From assembly GCA_949316235.1 (NCBI GenBank), contig OX438755.1, forward strand, positions 17,994,151 to 18,058,150: a stretch of 64,000 nt of DNA, written 5' to 3'. Each line of letters opens with the position of its first letter. Within the stretch, counting starts at the first letter, position 1. Source of the DNA: Oegoconia quadripuncta. Its lineage: Eukaryota > Arthropoda > Insecta > Lepidoptera > Autostichidae. This document shows positions 1 to 10,640 of the stretch, piece after piece. A model generated the notes under the pieces. The model worked only from the letters and a program-made list of their open reading frames with translations, searched no databases and was not told the DNA's origin. A program made the position numbers and the translations under genes.

Positions 1-91
1 AGGCCTGTCACTGTGCACCAATAGTAGGGAACCTAGGACGTTTATGTACGATGGTGACCTTTAAAGTTTGTATTTCTTGTGTGATATTCAG

Positions 92-230
92 ACCTGCATC
101 TCCCAGCGGTGGCGCTGTCTGTGTCCGAGGGCTACGATTACCTGTGGGGGAAGACGAAGGCCGCCTTTCGATACGTGCATGAGCACCACAAGGACGACGC
201 CGATTGGTTCTTGAAAACTGATGACGACAC
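92..230 (+). CDS. C1GALT1: C1GALT1-like A, exon with DDD motif
   Basis: Acceptor 'attcag' before 92; donor 'gtaag' at 231. The frame starts with two bases of a split codon and ends on two bases of the Thr codon after DDD. It encodes the [12 protein letters not shown]...WFLKTDDD block, the catalytic-core segment that binds the metal and UDP. The exon is 139 nt, the same length as its counterpart in the minus-strand paralogue (25373-25511). Confidence 0.93.
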
Positions 231-3200
231 GTAAGAAATCAATTTCGCCAGGCCTAAGAAGAAATGAATGTCCCTAGCGGATGGTAATAGCGCCATAGCA
301 GAACAGACTTGAAAACAGTTTTTCTTCAATGGTTCTTAGCCATGTTTGATGAAAATTGGTTCAACCGATTCCAAGTAGCTTTGACCACATGAGTACCCAA
401 AGTTAAAGTTACTAAATTGCAGTATAATTGCGTTGACATTTAAAATAATGTTTGATTTAAACATTTCACATTTACATAGTGTGTGTCTCAGATAATGACA
501 TTATTTTTCCTATACAAACAGATATGGTCAAATATCCCATGCATCAGGAGATTTGAGCCACATATCGATTTATAAAAAAAAATTGAAATTACGGTGTATG
601 TCGATAGATGAACGGAAACTTTGACACTAAAAAATGTACCTATTTACTAATGCTTTGTATCCGTTATTCTGTTGTCAAGTTTTAAATCATAGTTTTTATT
701 TTATGCTTGTTAAAGTAAAGGGTGGTCCAACTCTCCCGGCTTCCACCTGCCTAATATGCCCTATTTTTTTCCTTACGGTAAAAACTCATTCGGTATACTG
801 CAATAACAGTGTTTCCTTCCAGTTACGTGGTTTTGGAGAACTTGAGGTTCATGTTGTCAGACTATAACAGCAGTGACCCGTTATACTTCGGGTGTAAATT
901 CAAAGCCACTGGCACCTCACACGTAAGTTCATTTAATTACAATTTATGCTCAGGGAGCGTGAACATCACACAACAGGCCACCAATTATGAGGATAACCAG
1001 CATTACTTTAGACGCCTTAATGCAATGGGGTCCTCATATACATAAATTGGCGAAAGGCTCAGCTCTGCAGCGGACACAGTCAAAAAAAATCGACAAATAT
1101 CAGACGTAAATACTGCTAGATTAGTATATATTTTAGTTATTTCCACAGCTTGATGTCTTACGGTATCTTGCTGTGACGAAATGCCGCGGATATAAATACA
1201 ATCTTTGTTTTACAAATACGAACTATTCGCGCAATTTATCAATTAAGACCTGCAGTGTCACTTAGAGTTAGGTTTAAAGTGTATAACATTCTAACCTTTT
1301 CGACACAGAACATTTTTGAAAATCTAATGTAATATGTCAAAAAAAAGATAGTATGATTTCGCAAAAATAGTGATAAACATGATGTTAATACAAGAAATAA
1401 AGATAAACTTGCAGGTCACAGAAGTCGCCTCCGCAAAGTCATTAATTCATTCAAAGGGTTATGTATACGCGATTTTTCAATAAGGTTCTAGCTGATATAA
1501 AAAATCTTCCTCTCAATAAATTTAAAGATACCTAATTATATAAAACAGAAACTTATTAACAAAGCATATTATAAAATATCAGACTATTTAGATGATAATC
1601 ATCCCTGGACATAATCAGATCGTTCCCATGCCAGGCTATTTCACAATTAATAATGAAATTTTAAAAACTTTTTTGTAATATAAATTTTTTTACGTAAAAT
1701 CAAAGCCTGATTTTAAAAGAACAACCCTTCGAGTTTCTTGTTTATTCTTCTCAGGGGAAAAATGCATTTTGAACAAGCAATAGCTTAAAAAATGTAAAAT
1801 TGACTATTTTAAGTGTACTCTGTGTATTTACAAAATAAAACATTTTTAACTTTTGACTTTTAACGATTCAGGGATTGGGTATTGACTATGTACGATTACA
1901 ACTTACGTACAAAATATAAAATTGAATAGGCACGACACATGCCATGTAAGTTTACTGCTTTGAAGAAATTACGGTCTCGGGTGGGACAGAAGACCTGCTG
2001 GATAATCCCGTCGATAATAAAGTGTAAAACGGTTTTCATGAATAAATTAGTGAATGATAGACCAAGGGAAAGTTATTAGGAATCAGTTTTATGTATGTAC
2101 TACGGGTTAGAACTTGACTTCATACACACCCGATGTTAAGTGAAGATGAGTCACCCGAATTCTCCAACTTATTTGCGGGAGCTGACTGACTGGCTTCAAA
2201 CAGCTGGAGCGGGACAATGCTGTCAATTTTGCTGCTTCACGGCAGGTAGAGTTAGCTAGCCAGGCGGACATTTAAAAATGCTCTACCACCAACCAAACCG
2301 TACACGGTTTGGTTGGCCGTACACGGTACTAGACATGTGCACCGCTGGGAATCAAACCCGCGACCTCCGTTTAGTAAACCGTATGTTGTTTTCATTGAGT
2401 CACTGAGGCGGTTTTGATACAGACATTTTATTTATAACCCAAATTTACTCTTTAACAGAAATTTGTTATTATTTTTGCTTTTGGTAGATTAAGTTTTTTT
2501 TTTTCAAAAAAGTAGTTTTCAATAAAATAGCAGACTTACTGTAGCGTCAACTGACTTAAAATGAAGCTTATTGACGATGGTGATCGGGACTTTCTCTACG
2601 TGCTAAATTATATGTCTTTACCGTTAGGAGTACATGAGCGGAGGTGCGGGCTACGCCTTGAGTCGAGCCGCGCTAGATTTGCTGGTGGAGAAGGGACTCA
2701 GGTCACCGCAGCTTTGCAAGACAGGCAATTATGGATACGAGGACACAGAGATGGGTGCGTATATCACGCAGTCTAAAGCCACGACGAAAAAATAAGTAAC
2801 AGCAAACACGCACTACACTCCACAGATATGATACAATTACTGTCACGCCTCAAAATCTGACACTGTTTTATGCGAAACACCGAGCCACTTGATACAGACC
2901 CATCCTAGACCCGGATATGTGGTCAAGATAGTTCTCCCGTAATATTCCCATTAAGGAAAAATTCCCATCAGGAAATTATCCCACTGATCTAGAAATCTCT
3001 TATTATTAACCGAGCTTGGCAGGAGCGCGGGGAACTCAGAAAGAGTTGGGGTTCTCTAATGACGTCTAGTCATTAGAGAACCCCTGCAAACTATGTAATC
3101 TATGGTTTTGACCACGTGGTCCGCGTCCGACTGCCTTTGTAGGTACTACCGATCGGACGACATGAACATAGCGCACTTGCTGTCGTACAGATTTGTACAG

Positions 3201-5947
3201 AAGACGGCCTTTTTATCAACCAAAAAGTCAACGTAGCGGCTTATTGTGAAACGGTGTCGTTCTTTTAAGCTGATACTCTTTGGTGGGTTTGGGTTATTGG
3301 AGTTCAAATTCGAAATTTTAAACTGACTGACTGACTGACTGATGAGCGGACGGATCTTTTTTTTGGCACATTGATTTCAACTCAGTCGCACCGATTTTTT
3401 GAATATATTTTTTTAACATCTCAATAGTTAATTTTTTTTTTTAGTTTCAAGGGCCTTTCGGTTTCATGCAATAAATAAGTTGGTTTGGTGATCTGTGTTC
3501 TGTTTGGACCCTGACCCGAGCTGTCCCGCCCCTTCTTTACATATACACCTCGTGACTCGACCCAGCTGGGCATAGGTGGGCTGGGAAGGTCACAATTGAG
3601 CTAAACAACTTTAGACCACTATGATTTTTCCATTGAATAGAGAAGAAGAAGGCTAGACGCTAAGTTAGAAGATGATAATATAAGATACGGGATGTAATCA
3701 ATTTCATGAAACTTCTTCCCTCTAACCACACGTCTTCTTTATTTTCAGGTGCATGCCTTTCAAATCTTGGCGTAACCGCGATGGACACCCGCGAAACGGA
3801 ACAACGCGGTCGGTTCTTCCCCTTCCCTCCGAGCCACAGCGTCTTCCCGCCGAAAGATAGCAAGTTTTGGTACTGGTACTACATCGTTTACCCTACTTAT
3901 GAGGTGAGTGATATGGTGAGGTTACGGTCAGAGTAGAATAGGACTAAACTCGAAGAAATGATTAGACCTATTATTCAACACAGACTGTATTCATAGTGTT
4001 ACTTAACGGGCATTATTCTTCCTTTAGAGTAGACTTTAGTCACTTTCTCAATTGAGTGTCTTTGTGAGCCTTCTTCATAATCTTTACTCGTATTCAGTGA
4101 TGTTAAGCTGCTTGATGGTGATAAGTAACATCATGTTGCCGGTTGTTGGTATTTATAGGTAAAGGAACGGCCTTCTTCTTCAGGTAGGTAATTTGACTTG
4201 ACCTGTAAAGTCTCCTGTCCTAAAAAGCGACTAAAAATAACAGCATATCCCTGAGATAGCAGCAGCGTCAATAAAATTTTAGTGCGTGAAATAACATCCA
4301 CGATTCACCTACGACTAAATAGAAATGCACACGTGGAAGTCTAGAGATGTTTTTTTTTATTAAAAATAAACGTTCTTAAGATTACATGGTCACATTTATC
4401 TTAAACTGTCAAGTATGCTGTGCCTATTTGTATAAATTCTTCGTTTGTGCAAGATCTCGATTATAATGTATACCTAATGAGCACTCACTCGTACAGACTC
4501 ACAACTTTGAAATGAGTAGTGCAAAGACATGTCTTTGAGTAGGCATTACTTCTCTAAAGATGGAGTATTACGTATATATATATCTTTAGAGAAGTAATGC
4601 CTAATGAAGTAATGAGATTAAGTTTAGTACAACTTTAATTTTTTTTAAGGTTTTCAACTCCCCGTCTATTTCTTTCACCAGGGCTTGGACTGCTGTTCAG
4701 ACTACGCAATCTCCTTCCACTACATTACACCACGTATGATGTATGTTTTAGACTATCTCATCTACCATCTACGACCATACGGCATCAGGTATGGTACTGG
4801 AGAGTACCCAGCTCACTTGAAGGTGGATCCTGTTCAGTTGAAGAATAACGATATTACTACAAAAGATAACAGCCCCGTTTTAAGAAATAATATAAATAAT
4901 TATAACACCTTCATAAATGACGATGAAGATTATAGTATTATGGTCGGCAAAGTCAATAAACAGACGACTGATAAGGCAATTAATGACAAAACAAACATCA
5001 GTATAGGACATGACAATTCAATTTTAAGAGCCCAAGAAACAATCGATTCGGGCGAAAATGAAATTAATAACACTTTTATTAATGACGCCAAAGATTATAA
5101 TACTACGGAACGTAAAATAAATTTGCTAGTGAATAAATATACTAATAATAAAATTAATAATAATGAAACTAATGACAAAACGAACATTACTACAGTAGTT
5201 GACAGTACCACTATAAGAGGTCAAGAAATTATTGATTCGGGCACAAATAAAACTAGTAGTGGTATCACTCTTATAAAAGACGATAAAGATTTTGTGAAGG
5301 AAGGTAAAGGAAAATTAAAACTCCCTAAAGGTACTAGTGACAAAGAAGTTAATGACAAAACATACCTAACTATAGAACATGACACTTCTAGTTTAAAAGG
5401 ACAAGAAATGATCGATTCGAGCGAAAACAAAATTAGTAATAATATCACTATTACAAACGACGCTGCAGATAATATTACGCAAGATACAGGAAATTTAAAT
5501 AGCACCAAAGATATTCTAGACGATGAAATTAATGACAAAACAAATATTAATTATAACAGTTCCATTTTAAGAGAACATCAAAATATTAATTTCTTAAAAG
5601 ACAATACGATTGATAATAACACCTCTTTTGAATACGATGAATACGACGATATTAGAGATAACGCAGTTTTTAGGACTTATACAGATGCGATTGACAATAA
5701 CTATAACAATAATCCATTACGGACAACATTAAATAACGTTGATGGTATAATAAACAAGAATAACTTTACTTTATATGTAACACCCGATGCTGGTAAGCAT
5801 ATCCGACCCGTTAGAACTACAAAGAGCTACTTAACTACCTCTGTTAGAACCACTAGAGTCCACCACGTTAGTAATATAACGAATAATACAAACAATTCTA
5901 CTTATACACAAAACGAAACTGAGAATGCTACTGAAATAAATTATTAA
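92..5947 (+). CDS. C1GALT1: Core-1 beta-1,3-galactosyltransferase-like gene (paralogue A), 5'-partial, with long Asn-rich repeat tail
   Basis: Glycoprotein-N-acetylgalactosamine 3-beta-galactosyltransferase family (GT31), which transfers Gal from UDP-Gal to O-linked GalNAc in the Golgi lumen. Visible coding exons: 92-230, 823-922, 2628-2754, 3749-3903 and 4682-5947. All are bounded by GT-AG and the frame is continuous. Family hallmarks: [11 protein letters not shown] then W-F-L-K-T-DDD-T (metal/UDP site), [43 protein letters not shown], and [14 protein letters not shown] followed by [14 protein letters not shown]. The signal anchor and stem exons must lie left of position 1. After the conserved C-terminus (about residue 40 of the last exon) come about 380 extra residues rich in N, D, T, I and K, arranged as repeats of about 60 residues. 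The downstream neighbour at 16.3-35.4 kb is a convergent paralogue. Enzyme assignment is confident; donor/acceptor specificity is family inference. Confidence 0.93.
765..806. mobile_element. Solo end of MITE family 'CCGGATGAGTTTTTTTACCG'
   Basis: The string from 'cctaatatgccctattttttt' to 'ttacggtaaaaactcattcggtata' matches the right terminus of the complete MITE at 28803-29168. Only this end is present. It stops about 17 nt before the splice acceptor of the exon at 823. Confidence 0.6.
823..922 (+). CDS. C1GALT1: C1GALT1-like [12 protein letters not shown] exon
   Basis: Acceptor 'ccttccag' before 823, donor 'gtaag' at 923. The exon of 100 nt encodes (T)[19 protein letters not shown] and the FGCKFKA segment, directly after the DDD motif. 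It is one codon longer than the paralogue's exon (97 nt). A MITE end lies immediately upstream of the acceptor. Confidence 0.92.
1470..1855 (+). mobile_element. CR1/Jockey-like LINE tail remnant
   Basis: A decayed translation ([21 protein letters not shown]) matches the C-terminus of the LINE at 24429-25227, and is followed by its 3' sequence ('gagtttcttg...ttcttctcaggggaaaaatg') and an 'aaaataaaacatttttaactttt' end. It lies in an intron of the plus-strand transferase gene. Frameshifts and stops mark it as dead. Confidence 0.55.
2092..2415 (-). mobile_element. tRNA-derived SINE, family 1 (copy)
   Basis: Minus-strand copy of the dispersed SINE whose head reads GCCGCCTCCGTGGCTCAATG and whose B box is GGTTCGATCCC-like. 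On the plus strand the body runs 'acccgatgttaagtgaagatga ... aatgctctaccaccaaccaaaccg ... tcaaacccgcgacctcc ... gaggcgg'. It lies in an intron. Best-preserved relatives are at 16802-17136 and 25875-26206. Confidence 0.75.
2628..2754 (+). CDS. C1GALT1: C1GALT1-like A, SGGAGY exon
   Basis: Acceptor 'ccgttag' before 2628; donor 'gtgcgt' at 2755. Encodes [16 protein letters not shown] through [10 protein letters not shown]. The SGGAGY and EDxEMG motifs are strongly conserved in T-synthases. The 127-nt length and phase match the paralogue. Confidence 0.93.
3048..3084. repeat. Perfect short inverted repeat (16-bp arms)
   Basis: Arms ggggttctctaatgac (3048-3063) and its exact reverse complement (3069-3084) with a 5-nt spacer, in an intron. 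It has no similarity to the MITE termini in the window. Confidence 0.8.
3749..3903 (+). CDS. C1GALT1: C1GALT1-like A, GRFFPF/FWYWYY exon
   Basis: Acceptor 'ttttcag' before 3749; donor 'gtgagt' at 3904. Encodes [31 protein letters not shown] and [14 protein letters not shown]. The 155-nt length and phase match the paralogue exon 17891-18045. Confidence 0.93.
4540..4603. repeat. Perfect short inverted repeat (22-bp arms)
   Basis: Arms 4540-4561 and 4582-4603 are exact reverse complements (taggcattacttctctaaag...), with a 20-nt AT-rich spacer, about 80 nt before the acceptor of the terminal exon at 4682. Confidence 0.85.
4682..5947 (+). CDS. C1GALT1: C1GALT1-like A, terminal exon with Asn-rich repeat tail
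   Basis: Acceptor 'caccag' before 4682; stop TAA at 5945-5947. The first 40 or so codons ([14 protein letters not shown]...[14 protein letters not shown]) are the conserved T-synthase C-terminus; the paralogue stops 22 residues after this point. Here the frame stays open for about 380 more codons. Units beginning NDKT recur at 4982, 5171, 5351 and 5531 (spacing 63, 60 and 60 codons), each followed by a block like (S/T)-I-L-R/K-x-QE-x-IDS and then N-rich sequence. A diverged, shorter unit precedes them. Many N-x-S/T sequons are present, clustered near the C-terminus. No membrane segment is visible in the tail. Confidence 0.9.
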   Translation, partial: GLDCCSDYAISFHYITPRMMYVLDYLIYHLRPYGIRYGTGEYPAHLKVDPVQLKNNDITTKDNSPVLRNNINNYNTFINDDEDYSIMVGKVNKQTTDKAINDKTNISIGHDNSILRAQETIDSGENEINNTFINDAKDYNTTERKINLLVNKYTNNKINNNETNDKTNITTVVDSTTIRGQEIIDSGTNKTSSGITLIKDDKDFVKEGKGKLKLPKGTSDKEVNDKTYLTIEHDTSSLKGQEMIDSSENKISNNITITNDAADNITQDTGNLNSTKDILDDEINDKTNINYNSSILREHQNINFLKDNTIDNNTSFEYDEYDDIRDNAVFRTYTDAIDNNYNNNPLRTTLNNVDGIINKNNFTLYVTPDAGKHIRPVRTTKSYLTTSVRTTRVHHVSNITNNTNNSTYTQNETENATEINY

Positions 5948-6431
5948 GGTGGCATAAAAAGAATGATACTACCACATAAGTGATGGATGAGACGACGCAG
6001 ACGTCAAAATATTAAAGTTCCTTTATAGAAGACCTTTATCTAGAAAGATTGCTGTCAAAGCTGTGAGAGATACGATATACTTTCTAAAATTCTAGGGGCC
6101 CCTAAACCTCTACGGTATGGCAACGCTATATAGGAATTTTTCGTATCCGTGCTTTTAATCGTTAAGGAGTTCCCCTCGTGATGAAACGATTCTGGCTGCA
6201 GGAAATTATATTTAATTCCAGAAGTAAAACTCCTCAATGGTCAATAGCACGGATACGAATCGTATCCGGCTTGGGGAGACAATTCGGGTTGCAGCATCAG
6301 AGCATCGCGAAAATCGTGTTAAAGTATCAAAACTAATGCTTGCATAACTGAATGAGTAAGTATGCAAAGTTTTACCTCCTTAAGTAAATAGGAAATGATT
6401 CTATTTGACTTACTTTTCAACGAATACGAAA

Positions 6432-6446
6432 AATAAATGGAATAAA
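6432..6446 (+). promoter_or_regulatory. Possible polyadenylation signals for C1GALT1-like A
   Basis: Two AATAAA hexamers (6432-6437 and 6441-6446) lie about 490 nt after the stop codon on the plus strand. In sequence this AT-rich such hexamers arise by chance, so this is only a candidate 3' end. Confidence 0.3.
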
Positions 6447-8550
6447 AGCTTGTAAAGAATAATAAAAAAGCAATCATACCTTTCGACAAAAAGTACCACT
6501 GCAACACTCAAATTGCAGGCGGTTCGTTTTTCTTTTATTTTTATATAAAAAACATGTTATGTGGGAATATCATGGCCCTTCACAGTAACGTATTCAATGG
6601 TACGAACTACTATTATAATTTATTAAAGGGCAAATTATATTATTAAGTAGTTAAGGACTTGTAATTCGTACCGCTATTAAAAAAGAACAGCGTTCTAAAT
6701 ACCGGTTTCTATTGGTCATACTGTAATCGACATAATATAGCCATGAATATGAACAATGAACTTCTGTGGGTGATTAACCGACGAAGAAGGTGAACAGATA
6801 AAACACATTTGTAACTTTACGCTTTAACAAGGCGCTATCTTTATTCCAATTATAAATAAAAACAATAATTAAACAAAATTGAGCAAAAAGCAATAAGTTA
6901 ATGACACCGTCATTAATAGTAACAACTACAAAAAAGAAATCATATTGATGAAATCTTTAGAAAATTCAAATCAAGGTTACAATACAAGGCTAAAACGCGT
7001 TCTGATTGGCTATTATAGGAGCATACCCCGGTCCTTTGAGACAAAACTGGCCAATAGGAGTCTGATTTAATTGTCTCAGTTCACGGAATCGTATGACTAG
7101 TTGATGGCATGATCCGTGTAAAAATATTTAGTTATTAATTTTTAGGCCTTTCCTATTCATGTAATGAAGAATTTCCAAAAAATTCATAATAGCTTACATT
7201 TTTTATGTTTTACTTTGATTAACTGTTTATAAACCGGGTGTAACTGGTAAATGTAGCAATTGATTTAATAAACCAAATTAGCTAATTACTTGTATGTATA
7301 TAACTTTTAAAGAAAAATTATTCTACTATTTGACGATACGACAGGCTTGTAATAATAATAATGTCATGGTGATGGATGACTCATCCATCATTGATGCGAA
7401 GAATAATTTTTAATATAGTGTTAGAATAGATAATACGAGTAGTTAACGTTACACCTTGTATTACATTTATTTGAAACTCTTGATTTTTAGAACTATGGTA
7501 CTAATAGCACTAAATATCAAGGAAAGTAGAGAGACGTGGTCATCACTCCACCGACAAGCCTTAAATTGAAGAAGTTACTACTGTATATGTACAGGGTGAC
7601 TGGAAAACGACGAATATGTTTTAAGGGTAAGTTTGCGTTTGGTATATTTTAGTAGACGTGAAATACAACAAATACTCTTTATTGGTCTGTTTATAAATTA
7701 CTTTAGAATATAATTGATATTCGTGTCGATTAGGTTAACACACGTTTAAATTAAATTTAGCCTAGGCTATCCTTTTTGATCATGAAGCACACAAATAAGA
7801 CATGACATGTCCTGCCACTTTGTTATCTAAAACGATTCTAATCATTTTAGTTGTCATTACACATGCTCTCTAAAACTCTTTGAGGATGCCATTTTGTAAG
7901 AAACAAAAGTTATATTTTCGAATGCCCATTAACATTTAAGACCACGTAAGCCTCGAACGACGCTTGTCTTCCGGAAATATAACTTGAAAATATAACTGAC
8001 TTGTCATGTCATCCTTTTTATTACGTATTCAAAAATGTTCAGACTAGTAAACCATAGTAACCGGTTTTTATACAAACTGTAATTGAGCACATTTTAAAAA
8101 TGAATCCCTACCGGCCCATTAACATTTAACTCGGGCGACGCGTGCGCAAAGGCGTCACATTACTGAATCACAGAAAAAATAAACGTAGTTTAAATTTAAG
8201 TGTTATACTATTATTTATTTAGTGAATTTATTTATGGCCTATAGTATGTCGTAGAAAAGAAATCGAGCCAAAAAACTTGTCAGAAAATAAAGAAATGCAA
8301 ATTTAATAAAACAAGGTAAAAACTGGTACGCCTGCGTACCTGGCGAGGATTTAGCGGTTAATGCTTTCCGTATTTTAGTAAAAAAAGCTAAAGTTACTAG
8401 GATCTAGTATGCGCAAATGATATAAGTTTTAATTTATAATTTATTGGTAGGATAATTTAGGCACTTTGATGTCGACCAACGTTAACTATTACCGAAATAT
8501 CTTAATTTTTAACCGTGGCCGATTACAGTTTGCATGAAACTGGTTCCTGG

Positions 8551-8642
8551 TTTTTTTTACGCACAACGGGATGTTACTTGACTACAATCACACCTGATGT
8601 TCAGTGAAGAGCTGGTTACAACGGTGTGCCAATCTAATCGAC
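8551..8642 (-). mobile_element. SINE family 1, tail fragment
   Basis: 'acgcacaacgggatgttact' followed by 'caatcacacctgatgttcagtgaag' matches the 3' end of family-1 SINEs in minus orientation; the tRNA-like head is missing. Confidence 0.6.
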
Positions 8643-9031
8643 GCCATTGTTTGCTTAAGTTAATTGACAAAATTCGGTAAACCTATAATAAAACATCTAA
8701 AGAAGGTAACGGCAACTCAATTTTTCAGACACGTCTACTTAATAACTTAAAATCACGGCATACGCCGTATTTCCAATCACAGATGTATATAATATGTAAC
8801 AATATTACAATAGTATAGATTGTAAGACAATCATATAGTAATTTTTACAAGATTTTTTGAACTATGGTCAGAAGTTCAAAGTATTTTACTGTAAGTTAAA
8901 AATAATCTAACTGACTCAATGTTTTAGGTTAGCATAACTTAATTATTTATATTATAATGGTAACTAATGATAAGCTATGATACTACAAAAGGCATAGTGG
9001 ATAGTTTCTTCGGGTACGAACGTGGTATACC

Positions 9032-9180
9032 ATGGCCCGTATTAATAAACCGTTCTCAAGATTGAGATGACGTTAGGTTGAGCTTGAGAATCTGTTGCAT
9101 ATTAAAACAGTATCCAAAAAAAAATAGTATTGAGACTGAGACGCGATCTCAATCTGGACATCGATTTATTGATATAGCCC
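9032..9180. mobile_element. MITE related to the 'GGCCCGTATTAATAAA' element
   Basis: Begins 'ggcccgtattaataaaccgttctcaagattgag', matching the left end of 23602-23944, and ends near 'gagactgagacgcgatctcaatc...ttattgatatagccc', a decayed form of the other end. It is a shorter, internally deleted copy. Confidence 0.55.
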
Positions 9181-9374
9181 TATGAGCGTAAGAGCCCATA
9201 TACAGGTTGTCAAAAAAGTACTTTTCACTCATAAACGTATGAGTTGAGTCCATTACACTAAAGTTGTATCTATAAAAAAATTTAATAGGTAGAGTAGATG
9301 GTACGTCGTGCAACACTTTCAGGAACAGCTGACTGCGAACGCTATATTAAAGTCTTATAGTATTTACTTTAAAG

Positions 9375-9638
9375 CAGCGGTTCTCAAACATTTTTGTCGA
9401 CGGAACTAAAACTAAATATTTGACGGAGCCCTAAAATAATCAAAAAGAGATTTTATTTGTGTTCTTTATTATTAATCATATTACTTGACAATAACATAGA
9501 TTTTTTTAAACTTTTTATTGGAAATATTTAGACAGATTTTATTTTACTCGGCAACTTTATAGTAACCCTTAAATATATTTTTTAGTGTAGCTACCCAGTA
9601 TTTTCGCGGGTACGCCACACAAACTTTGAGTATGACTG
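9375..9638. mobile_element. hAT-superfamily MITE with 8-bp target duplication
   Basis: Left end cagcggttctcaaac and right end 'gtttgagtatgactg'-like (caaactttgagtatgactg on plus) give short imperfect TIRs of the CAG...GGTTCTCAAAC hAT type. Flanks ctttaaag (9367-9374) and ctttatag (9639-9646) form an 8-bp target-site duplication with one mismatch. There is no coding potential, so it is non-autonomous. Confidence 0.6.
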
Positions 9639-9825
9639 CTTTATAGGTACAGCTTAAGTGCAATAATCATATTATTTAAGCGTTAAAAGTACTTTTTGTA
9701 ATACTATGTATAGTGATATCAATATTAATTATGGATACATTATATATTTGTACAGCAGTTGGTTTTATTTTCAAGAAGAATTCTACCATTCATACAGACT
9801 TCTGGTAAAATTAACACGGCATATA

Positions 9826-10640
9826 AAATGTGCGTGATGCTAGAATACTAACAGTGGAATTCAGCTATGTTGACAATGTCAAAAAACTGTGCTGCAATAG
9901 TGCTAAATAGTGCCTAAAAGGCAAAAATTAGGGCCACTGTAGTTTAAAGAGTTATTCATGATTTTAAGGCAGCATTGTAGCTGGAATCCTCGTTCTATTA
10001 CGCAGAGTCAGCTTTTCCTATTATTACAATTTATGTCCCAAAAAACTCGAAATATTCAAGTCCCATAAATAGTTGTTCAAAAACAACGAAGTTATTTAAA
10101 TGTCTTTGTGAAAAAAGGGAGTGCAGACGGCCGGACTTTTTGTCGGCGTCACTTTTGTGTTTTTTTTAAAAAATTTTTATGATTGACTGGATTCGCGTTT
10201 GACCACAATCTCACCTGACGGAAAGTGACGTGTTTGAAGATGGATGTGTTCGCCGTGTGTGTTTTGCATAGAATACCATACGTTCCATCTTCACGGACAA
10301 AATTGTACGATTTAGATTTTTTTGTCGGGCCTACAAAAAGTCCGCCATCTGCGCTGCTCCTTTTCACAGACATCGAAAACTTCGTTGTTGTTTTTGTTGG
10401 GACTCGTATATTTCCGTGGCACAATCTATGCACAGTTTATTGGAAAATAAATATTATGATCATATGTAAACCAGTGTCTGCGTATGAGAATGAAGATTCA
10501 TCAACATGTGATGCCAGATTGCTCTATAAATATTGATTAATTTTCCTTTGGGCACTATTTGGCACTATTTCAGCACAGTTTCTTGATATTGTCAAAATAG
10601 TTAAATTCCACCTTGTGTATTTTAGCATCACGTACGTTAT
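9826..10640. mobile_element. Large foldback element with roughly 300-bp imperfect arms
   Basis: The left arm (about 9826-10145) and right arm (about 10325-10640) are reverse complements along most of their length. 'cgtgatgcta' opens the left and 'tagcatcacg' closes the right. 'actgtgctg..atagtgc.aaatagtgc' pairs with 'gcactatttggcactatttcagcacagt', and 'acaacgaagtt' and 'ggactttttgt' also recur inverted. The centre (10146-10320) is unrelated and contains the 'tgaccacaatctcacctgacggaaagtgac' motif, also found at 63550. There is no transposase. Arm identity is judged by eye at about 70-80 percent. Confidence 0.6.

Larger units (their letters stand above)
5948..9030. other. 3' flank and AT-rich intergenic sequence, no gene seen
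   Basis: Apart from candidate poly(A) signals, a short direct repeat ('cccattaacatttaa' near 7925 and 8115), a stray 'tacagggtgactgg' MITE end near 7590 and a SINE tail fragment (8551-8642), nothing recognisable is seen. Open frames are short and of AT-rich random composition. Confidence 0.5.

Noticed and set aside
3320..3345. (TGAC)n microsatellite as a functional element
   Set aside because: A short simple repeat of about five units in an intron; nothing suggests a role.
5221..5538. 105-codon minus-strand open frame
   Set aside because: It is the antisense shadow of the low-complexity repeat tail of the plus-strand transferase and has no features of its own.
10149..10536. Overlapping 94- and 103-codon frames on both strands
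   Set aside because: They lie inside the foldback element and use its arms; no coding signature and no family resemblance.
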